Below, one piece after another: positions 23,745-32,870 of a stretch of 64,000 bases of DNA. The position numbers were made by a program, and so were the translations under genes. This DNA comes from Isoetes taiwanensis. Lineage: Eukaryota; Streptophyta; Lycopodiopsida; Isoetales; Isoetaceae. The notes under the pieces are model-generated. The model did not search any database and had not been told where the DNA came from. It saw only the letters and a program-made list of their open reading frames with translations. Where the stretch lies: the NCBI GenBank assembly GCA_021234155.1, contig JAJEKV010000002.1, forward strand, positions 40,601,841 through 40,665,840, written 5' to 3'. The first letter of the stretch is position 1. Every line of letters begins with the position of its first letter.

Positions 23745-25330
23745 CTACACAAATCGACATGCCTGAGCCGATTTCTTGGGAGATGACCTTGCCGTCCCAT
23801 TGCTCCATAAAGCGTAGGTACTTTGCTTTACTAAATCTTTCTTAAGTACCCACGTCGCGTCTTCCACCGGTAAGTGTTTCCACTTGACCAAATACTGGAG
23901 GAATTCTGATCTCCTCGTTTTCTTGAAAGCTTTATCAAGAATCAATTCTGGAACTATTTCCAGCTGTTCCTCCGTCATTTCCAACAGCGTTGGCGAATCC
24001 AAGACTTCGTCTGGATTTGGGGTATGCTTCTTTAGCAAACTCACGTGGAAGACCTTATGAATCTTTAGGTGTGCTGGCAAGTCTAGCTTGTAGGCTTGAT
24101 TGCCTAGTTTCTCGACTATTCTGAAAGGTCCAGCCCACCTTGGAGCAAGCTTCTTGCAATTGCCGATCCTGAGCTTCGCCTGCTTCACCTTAATCTTGAG
24201 CCAAACATCATCTCCAACTTTGAACTCTCTTACTGTTCGATGCTTGTCGGCGATGCTCTTTTGCCGACTTCTTGCTGCTAGCAGGTAGCCACGAACTTCC
24301 TCTACGAGCTGCTGCATATCGGCCAACATCTGCTGCGAAACTTCCACTTTTGACACGGGGTTGTGCCAAGTGTCTGGAGTTAGGCACTGATAGCCGTAAT
24401 TGATCATAAACGGCGACATTTGGGATGATTCCTGCTTGGTGCTATTGTATGCAAACTCCACCAAGTGAATAAATTCTTCCCACATACCTTGCTTATTCCA
24501 GACATAGTTTCGTAGCATGTCCTCTAAAATCCTGTTGGTCCGCTCCGCCCGCCATCCGTCTCGGATGATATGCCGTGCTCATGGATAGCTTCGTCTGGAT
24601 CGTCGCAAAGAGGTCTTGCCAAAAGGCACTCATGAACTTCGGATCCCTGTCGGAGATGATCTCCCTTGGCATGCCATGAAGCCTGAAGATCTCTTTGGTG
24701 AAGAGCTTTGCTGTATCCATGGCTGTATCTGTGGTTCTGCAAGGCACAAAATGTGCCATCTTCGACAACTTGTCGACCACTACCATCAAGGCATCCTTGC
24801 CTCTCGGCCGTTCTTGGGAGTCCCGTGATAAAATCCATCTTGATTACCTCCCACTTAGCGTTTGGCACCGCTAATGGCTCCAATGCCCCGAATTGAAGCT
24901 GCTCCGCCTTTGTCTGGCGACATAGCCGGCATTCCTTGATGTAGCGAGCTACCGCTTCTTCATTCTGGCCAATAATAGGCTGCTGCGTACTTTGAAATAT
25001 GTTTTCATGAATCCCGCGATGGCTATTGGGCTAATAAGCAGCGTGTCATGGAGGATCAACTTCCTTACACCCGATGATTCGGCACGCACAACTTGTTCTT
25101 ATGGTATAACAGGTTGCCTTCCTTCTTATAATGCTTGAAGGCCTCCCGCTCTTTATCCGTTCTCGGCCTCCTTGAAAGGCTTGCCCATACTTCCCTGAAA
25201 TCCACATCCGTTGGCAAGGACTCTTCAATCCTTTTACCAAAGTCATTTGGAGGCGTCGAAATTGCATTGCAATGCACTCTAGTTGTCGGGGATGCCTTGA
25301 AAGCGCATCTGCTACCACATTGAGCTTCCC
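23745..25330 (-). pseudogene. Gypsy integrase with C-terminal chromodomain
   Basis: Order on the minus strand: a zinc-binding region near 25,280-24,900 (KKEGNLLYHKNKLCVP, later YIKECRLCRQTKAEQ). The core has WEVIKMDFITGLPRT (first Asp) and REIISDRDPKFMSAFW (second Asp). The catalytic Glu region lies near 24,560 and is reached only in another frame. Next come a GPFRIVEKLGNQAYKLDLP module and a HKVFHVSLLKKH linker. The chromodomain is at about 23,942-23,830 (EFLQYLVKWKHLPVEDATWV). Chromodomains target chromoviruses to modified histone H3, which is notable next to the H3-like ORF upstream. Several frame breaks, possibly base-calling artefacts. Confidence 0.85.
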
Positions 25331-26608
25331 GGCTTGTAGACTATATCAAAGTCATATTCTTGAGGAACTCCATCCATCTCCGTTGCCTCGCCTCGGATTA
25401 AGGTGTGGTTTAGCGTGAATACATATTGGAGGCTCGATGGTGGGTATCCAATTGGAACTTCCTTCCCAAGAGATAATGCCTCCATATTCTTAATGCCCCG
25501 ACAACCGCAAAGCAACTCCTGATCGTGGCGTTGGGTGGCAGCGTCTCGGCGTCGTTCATCTTCCTAGAATCATACGCTACCACACGCTCTTCTTGCATAA
25601 GCTTTTTTTTGTAGCTATCTTACTCGCATCGATGCTACAAGCTTATCTTTCTTGGTCCGGCGGGTTAAAGATCGGGGCTGTTGTTAAAGCTTCCTTCAAC
25701 AATTCGAACCCCTTTTGGGCTTTCTTGTGCCAATGCTCTACCCAATCTTTCACCTTCTCTGCCGTCGTCAGTGCGTTAATTGGGGCTGCTATCTTAGCAA
25801 AGTTCTTTACTGAACTTCTGTAGTACCACTGCTAGGCCGAGGAAACTTCGACTTCATGCACATTCTTGGCGCCCGCCAATTGAATGACGGCTTCAATCTT
25901 GGCGGGTCTCGTTGAGATGCCTTCTCACGAGATCACATGACCTAGATACTCCACCTTTTACATTGCGGTGACACTTCGACAACTTGGCGTACAACTGGTG
26001 CCTCTTCAACTTTTCTAGCACCCTTCTCAAGTGTTGTACGTGCTCTTCAAGGGATCTGCTATACACCAAAATGTCGTCAAAGAAAACAATCACAAAGGTG
26101 TCCGGGAACTCCCACGAAGATATCGTTCATGAGCCTCATGAACGTTCTTGGGCATTTGATAAGCGAAAGGCATTACTGTGGAACTCATAATGCCCATACC
26201 GCGTTCGAAGGCGGTCTTATGGATGTCTTCTTCCTTTATCCTGATCGATGATAACCCCACCTTAAGTCGATTTTGGAGAAGATCTTTGCACCTTGGAGCT
26301 GATCCATCAAGTCGTCTGATCTTGGGAGCGCATACTTGTTCTTAATGGTGTGCTTATTCAACTGTCTATAGTCTATGCACATCCTCAAGGATCCATCCTT
26401 CTTCTTGACAAAAAGAATGGGCGCCCAAACGGCGAGACACTAGGTCTAATGAAACCTAGGTCGGCGGCTCCCCGCTATCGCTTCTTCACTCGGACAACTC
26501 CCGTGTTGTCATTCTATATGGAGCCTTGCTTGTTGGCTTTGTTCTGGTTCGAAAAGGCTATCTCGCAAGACTCGACTCCCCTATAAGGAGGGGAGTTGCT
26601 TGATCTCA
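25331..26608 (-). pseudogene. Gypsy reverse transcriptase-RNase H
   Basis: Recognisable pieces across frames: the active-site block [20 protein letters not shown] (26,090-26,020, FxDD type), the following [19 protein letters not shown], and the RNase H-like EERVVAYDSRKMNDAE and RIWRHYLLGRKFQLDTHH near 25,590-25,430. Upstream plus-strand stretches around 26,220-26,420 encode, on the minus strand, the usual DQLQ-type and [12 protein letters not shown]-type segments. Frames are interrupted repeatedly. Confidence 0.8.
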
Positions 26609-27190
26609 TCACGGAAAGAGATCATGGAACTCGCGGATTAGCCGAGATACTTGCCGGCAACCTTTCTTTGAGCGCGTTGTCTTCTTTGCTTCCTTCGATT
26701 CCGGCTCACTAATCTCAAGCTTGAAGATGTATGCCACTTGCTCACTCTTGATGCACTTGAACAGCCGTTTAGAAGACATGCACTGCATGATGGGAACAAC
26801 TTCCTTACCTGTTATCTCAATGATCTTGCCGTCGGGCGTTGGGAAGGTCACCTTCCGCTTTCCACAGTCGATAATGGCCCCTGCTGGCCCAAGGTACTCC
26901 ATTCCTATGATCAAGTCATACTTTCCAATGCCCATTACTTCTGCTCCCATCTGGATATTAATCCCTGGCAAGTCGATGTCGAAGTTAATTCTCTTGCCCG
27001 CCGTCTGCCTTATTGCACCACTTGCTAAAACAACGGGTCTTGGTTTTGACTTTAGCGGCTTCAACTTCAACATCTGAACCATTCTGGGGGATGCAAAGTT
27101 ATGGCTACTTCCTGAGTCTATCAAGACTATGAAGGACTTAGCTTTAGCCTTCCCTACTGTGGAAATTACCTTATCTTGGCTCTCTCGCTT
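26609..27190 (-). CDS. Gypsy aspartic protease (retropepsin) region
   Basis: The minus-strand frame 27,124-26,609 begins with the catalytic loop IDSGSSHNFASPRMV and continues with GKYDLIIGMEYLGPAGAIID and a VTFPTPDGKIIEI segment. This is the standard order of a plant Gypsy protease domain leading into RT. It is the longest unbroken pol frame of the element. Confidence 0.8.
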   Translation of the reverse strand, partial: KRESQDKVISTVGKAKAKSFIVLIDSGSSHNFASPRMVQMLKLKPLKSKPRPVVLASGAIRQTAGKRINFDIDLPGINIQMGAEVMGIGKYDLIIGMEYLGPAGAIIDCGKRKVTFPTPDGKIIEITGKEVVPIMQCMSSKRLFKCIKSEQVAYIFKLEISEPESKEAKKTTRSKKGCRQVSRLIREFHDLFP

Positions 27191-28590
27191 GCTCTGTATC
27201 TATTAGCGGCAAAGATGTGACACTCACCACGAATGTAGTCGCGGGCCTCTTCGCCGTCGTCGTCCCGACAGGGTGTCCCAATCTCCCAACTCAGCTAGAG
27301 CTGCACTCATGGCGTAGGGGCGGTTTCTTGTCCCTATGGCCCGGTTGGAAGCACACGAAGCACAAACCTTTTCTATGCACTCCTGCCTCTTTTCCTTGGG
27401 CATCGCTTGCAAAAGGATTGCCTTTGCTTTGGAGTAGTTTGACTTCTCCTGCTTGTCCTTAAAGGACACCTGCTTCTTCTCCTGCTGCTTCCCACGTTTC
27501 CCACCATATTGGGTTCTAGCTGGACTGGGACTGGCTGCCCTGGGCTATAGCTTCCTGTCGCCTTGCCTTTCTCCACGGACGTCTTGCCGCTTGTGCCCGC
27601 TATTCGAGGTCCCGCCACTGCAAGCTTATAGCCTTGGATTACGCCGATCTTTGTCCTAGGGTTTATTGCTCTCACAAGCTTGCGGATCTCCTCATTCAGC
27701 CCCTCGATATAGCTTTCTCTTGCATGCTTCTCTCCCAACCCGGCTATCTGACCTTTAGCCTCATGAATTCCTCTGTATATTTCTGAACTGATTTGTTGCC
27801 TTCTTTGCCGCGGTAAAAAGCTTTGCATCATCTTTGGACTTATGTTCCCTTGAGGCGTAATGGCGCGAAGGCTTTAGCAAACTTTCTGAACTTACAAGCA
27901 TCCACTCGCTTAAAGCCGTGTGCCTTTGCATAACCCTTCCACCAAATCCGGCGGCTCCTTTCAAGTTGGTTGTTGCAACTCGCCTTTGTCCTTATCCTTC
28001 ATGCCATAAGCATTTCCGTACTTTCGCTCATTTCGTCCCCAGCCATGCCTCCGCTTCCAAGCCCGACGCGTTCTCCCCGAACTGTTCCGGTTCTGGGCCT
28101 TCCATACATTGCCCAAAGGCTATCTACCTTCTTCGGTAGTCGAGGCCACGGTATCTCTTTGTCGTCCCTCTCCGGGTGTTCCTCTGCCTTCCCTCTCGTT
28201 AGTTCTGAGCACGCTCTTCCTCTTCCTCGGGTCAGTCCGAAGTCACGAACTTGAGTCGGAAGATTCCGTTGGGGATCTCCTTCTCTTGCTCCTCTTCTTG
28301 TCCCTTCCTTCCCTCCGGAGCTTGATGCTTGCGGCAAGCTGAGCATTGCCCACCCAACCCACTCACCTTGCCGCGGATAGTAATGCCTTTTATCTCGCTC
28401 CGGATCCGTCCTCATCTGGGCTATCTCCTGCTCTGGGGTCATGGGTTCCCTATCTTCAAATAGGTTCCTTGCCGGGGTGGTCTGCAGGCGGGGTTTGCTC
28501 TTCTATAAGGTCTCGCAGATTGTCGTTCCCCTGGCGCTTAGCCCTCTAGCTTTGCATCCACAAGTGATTAATGGCTATATGGTTAGTTCC
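27191..28590 (-). pseudogene. Gypsy gag polyprotein
   Basis: Minus-strand frames from about 28,590 give a Glu/Arg-rich start (MTPEQEIAQMRTDPERDKR at 28,442), WPRLPKKVDSLWAMYG, then the capsid-type region with KVRKFAKAF-like and SYIEGLNEEIRKLVRAINP segments. Near 27,400 there is a CCHC-type knuckle relic (CFVCFQPGHR) whose last Cys is not in frame. Position directly before the protease supports Gag. Several frame breaks. Confidence 0.65.
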
Positions 28591-28734
28591 ATTTGTTCTC
28601 TTGCATTGTTTATGTTTGTTGGTATAATTGTGGGGCAAAAATATCAACAAAACATTTAAAGTCTTGATAGAATTGTATTTATATATCATATAATATTTTA
28701 AATACAAAAGTCTCCCGGATCAAGAGTCTAGCTA

Positions 28735-30210
28735 GTCTTGAAATCGCGGTAAGGCGGGTTGTCTTCAAGAAACTTCTTAACTTGGGCCGTCCCTACCGAA
28801 AGTGACCCAAGTTCCCGATGATGCTTGCCGGGCGAGCCTCCACGGATGGCTCTCACCGGTCTTCTACCCCAACGATTCGGATGTAAGGGCGCCCTTTGCT
28901 AATCTCCCACGGCGTCGGTGGGGGATGGCGAAGTCGAAGAGGTCAAGTGCCATTGCCCTCTTGACTAAGGCCGAGATAATCGACATTTTTGCTATTCGAG
29001 CATGCTGCCCGAGTGCAATCAGCATAAACACTCCTTCTTAGCCTCGGGGGGCTGAACTTGCGGTGAATTACCGCTATTCTCCCGTCCATCGGCGGTGGTA
29101 AGTAGTACACGGCGACTGTCGTTGTGTGTCGCCAGCTTCTCGCTTGTTTGGCCTCCGCTCATGCTGCCCGGCCACTGCGTCGACCTCAACTTGATGAGCT
29201 CCCACTCAGTCTTCAATTGTGCGGTCGAGCCTCCCCGAGTCGATTCCTTCTCCTTTTTAGCGGGGGTGATATCGAAGGACCCGGCATTAGGATGCTCGTG
29301 GTCTTCCCACGGATCCCCATCTGCTCTTGGAGGCGCGGAACTCCTCCTCTGTTGGCGGCTCCCCTTTCGTCCATCAATTGCACGATTTAACGTAGGCACG
29401 GATGTGGAGGTCGTCTCCCCCCAGGTGTCGGACTCCCTCACTTGGGCGGGGAAGTCGATGCTCCCGGGCGATGAAGTCGTCCGAATTGGTCTGCCCTTGT
29501 TGGTGGGCGCCAGTTATTCCAACCAGAGCTCCCTCTCCACGCATTCCAGGAGGTTGAATGTCAGCCGAGGAGTAGATACTCCTCTCCGCCGATGATGATA
29601 GGGGCTAGGCTTGTGATGCCTAGCCCAAGTGGGGAGCAACTCTAATGCCTGGCGTGCTTTCCGGTTGATCAGCTCACCCTCTCCTTGGCGCCGTTCTTCG
29701 TCCAGAGTCGAGCTCCATGTATCCTTAAATCGTCCGACTCTTCTTCATCCTCTCTTGCTTCTGTTCTTGTTGATCTTTTGAAGCAGCATTTGCTCTTCCT
29801 CTGCTTTCGGCTATGGGGTCTACCTCCATCGGAGGGATAGAGGTTGCCCCATCGGGGTTCTCGGCCTTGGGATAAGAAGATGGCTAGGGCGGCGGTGTAG
29901 GAGAAGTACTTGGTCTGTTGGTATCGGGACCATGTAGTCCGGTAGCCTTGGCGCCTTGTTGGTCAAGTACTTGGCGATGTTGGGGACATCGCCCAAAGGC
30001 TAACGAAGGGATGGGCGGGGGAGCGAAGTATCCTATGCAAGGGGGGACTTGGACAAGGGAGGGTCCTACCCTAGCCTGAAATTCCGCTAGCACCTGCCTA
30101 TATGCTGGGGTTGCATTCAGCGTAGCTTGGATGTCGATTTCTTTCACAAAGACTTGGAAGATGTCGTTGACATCCGCCTCGATGCATGCATGGGCACCGG
30201 CTGTACTCAT
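28735..30210 (-). pseudogene. Extra module 2 of the chromovirus: unknown protein, possible Alba-like C-terminus
   Basis: An ATG at 30,210 opens MSTAGAHACIEADVNDIFQV and continues through a Pro/Gln-rich central part. After frame changes it runs into KTEWELIKLRSTQWPG and a C-terminal part (about 29,030-28,800). That part has ALGQHARIAKMSIISALVKR, a ~20-residue gap, and GRPYIRIVGVED, and the reading ends near 28,735. The ALG-to-GRP spacing (44 residues), the amphipathic helix and the following beta strand resemble plant Alba DNA/RNA-binding proteins. This is a by-eye match and weak. A TATA box and two hairpins precede the module. It could instead be an unusual N-terminal Gag extension. Confidence 0.4.
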
Positions 30211-30347
30211 CGCCCGAAATCAGCAGTGGCCATTGATCTAGCAAGGAAGGGAGTATCAAACGGATGCAGAAGCGCCTCAGGAAGCTGAAAGATCGCCTAA
30301 GCAGTGGGGAGCAATTTTGCAGGGTGCCAATTGAGAAATGGGGGACT

Positions 30348-30356
30348 TATTTATAG
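30348..30356 (-). promoter_or_regulatory. TATA box upstream of module 2
   Basis: Minus-strand CTATAAATA, 138 bases before the ATG at 30,210 and ~180 bases after hairpin copy 1. Its counterpart lies at the same relative position before module 1. Confidence 0.45.
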
Positions 30357-30532
30357 AAAGGGGAAAACCCTAATTTTTGGATGACCTAGATTTTACTGAG
30401 ATTAGGTAATTCTAACCTATTAAGTGATGCAATTGTAAGTTTAAAGACTATTTCTAGAGTTTGAGCATGCTAAGGAGAGCTACTGAACCTATTGTGCAAT
30501 TTGGAGATCATTTGGTGATGACATGGTACGGG

Positions 30533-30596
30533 GTCTCATCGTTGCTTGACCCGATTTCTAAAATGTAGAAATCTGTCCTGGCGCGACGTGTGAGAC
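30533..30596. repeat. Nested hairpin repeat, copy 1
   Basis: The outer arm GTCTCATCGTTGC pairs imperfectly with GGCGCGACGTGTGAGAC. The inner perfect stem is GATTTCTA / TAGAAATC around AAATG. Related copies lie at 30,729, 32,405 and 32,597. Confidence 0.75.
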
Positions 30597-30728
30597 ATGG
30601 GTCCTAATTGGGCTAGGATTGCTCAATTTAGGTGATCTAAGGCTGTAATTCTACTAAACTCATCGAGTTAGGCAGAATTGACCCCTTACTTGGTCGATTT
30701 GGAGCTGTTTTGGGCATTTTTGGGCATG

Positions 30729-30795
30729 GTCTCACACGTTGCGCCCAGCCCGATTTCTAAAATGTAGAAATCTGTCCTGGCGCGACGTGTGAGAC
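30729..30795. repeat. Nested hairpin repeat, copy 2 (best preserved)
   Basis: Outer arms GTCTCACACGTTGCGCCCAG and CTGGCGCGACGTGTGAGAC are near-perfect inverted repeats. Inside is GATTTCTA-AAATG-TAGAAATC. The structure could form a two-stem cruciform or RNA hairpin. Confidence 0.85.
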
Positions 30796-30937
30796 ATCGT
30801 CTCAATTTTGCTCAAAACTCCAATTTAATTAAAACGAAGGCTAGGGATCGATATCTTGACCTATTTAAACAGGTTTAACACTTTATTTACACAAAATTTT
30901 CTTTATATTAGCAAAATTTTACAGTCATTTACAAGGT

Positions 30938-32222
30938 TCAAGGGCGTTCTCCCTTGATGTGTCTGGCAAGATACATATCCTGCCTCATGAGGGTGACCCT
31001 CTTCGCGTGCACCGTGTAGGCCGTTGAATCTTCAAAATGTTTCACTAAGTGGGCTTCGCCTCTCTTGCAAACACAAAGAACATCTCTAAATGCATCACGC
31101 CGCATGTCCGTGTTGTATTCTTGAATGACTTCGCGGACCAGGCGCTGAACGGCGCCCGGGGGAATCGAGTCCGTAACTCTTACGAAGTGGCGGATCTCCT
31201 TGAGTGCCCCGCCTTCCTCCCCGTTTCTTCTTGCTCCGCTTCTTCCCCGGTGCTCGTGGAGGCTTGGGTTTTGGTGGAGGGGGCTTCAAGATTACATTCG
31301 GCCTTTAAATGGTGCCGCCTTCAATCGTCCTCACCACATTGCTCCCCAGTAATAGGCATTGTAGGCCTCCCACTTTGCCATATCTGGCGTCGTGCTCCTG
31401 CTCCTCTTACGATAGACCTTTAAGGGGTCTATCACATAGGCTTCCCCATGCGGCCGTGGGGCCTTGACCCTATCCCACGCCGGAAATGGTGGGGGCTTAG
31501 CCACTGTCCGGCCTCCTCACGCTCTTGGGCCGCCTCCTTTCGGGTACCTCTTCCTCTGACCAGGGGCTTTGAAGAGCTTGCCCGTCTGCCCGCACGTAGT
31601 CTTGGTCCGAATCGTCGGTAGTGGGCGGGGTCTCACCTCTCGATGGCTCGTTGATGGCCGGGACCTTGGCTCTCTTCCCAACCTTCACCAGCTTCCTCTT
31701 GCACGCCTTGATGGCCTTGGCCCTCCTCTTCTTGGATCCGTCTTCTTCCTCGATCCTTTGATCTCTGCTCCCGTGGTTGTTTGACTTTCGTACTTGTGGG
31801 CCCGGCGTGCTAGGTCGGCCTCTTCCTCCGGGGTGAGTTGCGGCGGTTCTTGCTCCTCTCCTACACCTTCCTCCGGGTGGATCTCGGCTTTGGGGGTTGT
31901 TCTTGGCCTATTGGTGGGTTCGCCTTTGTTCCCTCTGCTCCCTCACGTGGGTTGGCGTCCCCACACGGTGTTGCTCCCCGCTCCCGGCTTCACGCCTCTG
32001 GCCGTGCAATTTACGTTGAGGATCTCGTCTATGGCGTGCATCCGGTCGTCCTCCAAGATCTACGTGTGGTCGCTCGGTCCGACCGATTCCTCGCTTCGGC
32101 GAAGATCCGTCGGCGTGGAGAAGGCGTTCCCCGAAGAATCCTATGAAAAAGGCCGGAGCGGCTGGCGTGGAGGATCCGGCTTGGCTAGGCTTCCTTGCAG
32201 ATGCCCCGTCGCGGGCCATCAT
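30938..32222 (-). pseudogene. Extra module 1 of the chromovirus: long-tailed histone H3-like protein
   Basis: The last 89 codons (31,207-30,941, stop at 30,938) are an uninterrupted histone H3 fold with the exact length of the canonical H3 core: ALKEIRHFVRVTDS, VQRLVREVIQEYNTDMRRD, then HFEDSTAYTVHAKRVTLMRQ and DMYLARHIKGERP. Canonical hallmarks retained include QRLVRE, the Arg of TDxR, FED, HAKRVT.M (His, Arg and Thr of loop 2), the Asp after it, and LAR.I.GER. Directly before it is a basic tail (KPPRAPGKKRSKKKRGG) in a frame shifted by one base. Farther upstream is Pro/Arg/Ser-rich sequence back to an ATG at 32,222, giving an N-terminus of roughly 330 residues in broken frames. It is far from canonical H3. 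RVTLM recalls plant CENH3, while the GERP end recalls canonical H3. A TATA box lies at 32,324-32,332. The 89-codon fold itself is open; upstream breaks may be sequencing error. Confidence 0.8.
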
Positions 32223-32323
32223 TTTACGGTTAAGTCGATTGGAGCTCACAGCGCCCGAAGATGCCTTTGACAATCTGGCGAAGTTCGGGAAGGGCGGGAG
32301 GAAAAATGGGAGGGGTCCAGTTC

Positions 32324-32332
32324 TATTTATAG
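32324..32332 (-). promoter_or_regulatory. TATA box upstream of the H3-like module
   Basis: Minus-strand CTATAAATA about 100 bases before the ATG at 32,222 and ~70 bases after hairpin copy 3. A CCATTTTTCCTCCC-type stretch follows, similar to the sequence after the TATA of module 2. Confidence 0.45.
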
Positions 32333-32404
32333 GGCCAATTTTAGGTCAACTTTTAAACTACCTTTTGGGTTGTCTAAGGCATCTAAAACACTTAATTAAG
32401 CAAG

Positions 32405-32473
32405 GTCTCACACGTTGCGCCCAGCCCGATTCCTAGAATCTAGAAACCCGTCTCCGGGCGCGACGTGTGAGAC
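32405..32473. repeat. Nested hairpin repeat, copy 3
   Basis: GTCTCACACGTTGCGCCCAG pairs with GGGCGCGACGTGTGAGAC. The inner stem has changed to TTCTAGA-type sequence (CCTAGAATCTAGAAACC). Confidence 0.8.
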
Positions 32474-32596
32474 ATGGTGGGGGGCCCACTATTAAATTAA
32501 CATGTAACATGCTAAATCTACTAATTCTTAGCTTAAATTTAGAATTATCAAGATATTTTACTTGTAATTTACAACTTTTTGGTGTCAAAGTTTGAT

Positions 32597-32665
32597 GTCA
32601 AGACGATGCGTTAAAACCGGCCATTTCTAAAATGTAGAAATCGTCCCCCGCGCGACGTGTGAGAC
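32597..32665. repeat. Nested hairpin repeat, copy 4 (left arm decayed)
   Basis: The inner stem TTTCTAAAATGTAGAAA and the right arm CGCGCGACGTGTGAGAC are preserved. The left arm (GTCAAGACGATGCG) is degenerate. Confidence 0.65.
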
Positions 32666-32857
32666 CACCCTACTTTTTGGATGTTGGCTCATCAATTTTA
32701 GTCTTTTTACGTTTCTATTCTTTTTAATCATTACTAGCTTAGCATAAACTACAAAAATGAGAAAAAATTTTCTCATTTTTCGAGGTTTGAGGATCCTATC
32801 AAGTTAGTGCTCTTTGGGAACATGGCCGCTGCTTTGCTCTTGGTCTCCAAGAACATA

Positions 32858-32868
32858 GCTCGATACCA
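32858..32868 (-). other. Gypsy primer-binding site
   Basis: Minus-strand TGGTATCGAGC two bases after the 5' LTR. It differs from the Met-tRNA site TGGTATCAGAGC only by loss of the A in CAG, one of many CAG-to-CG changes in this element. Confidence 0.7.
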
Positions 32869-32870
32869 CC

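Noticed and set aside
30348-32700. Hairpin repeats considered as a CRISPR-like array
   Set aside because: Only four copies in two separated pairs, no regular spacers, and a plant retrotransposon context.
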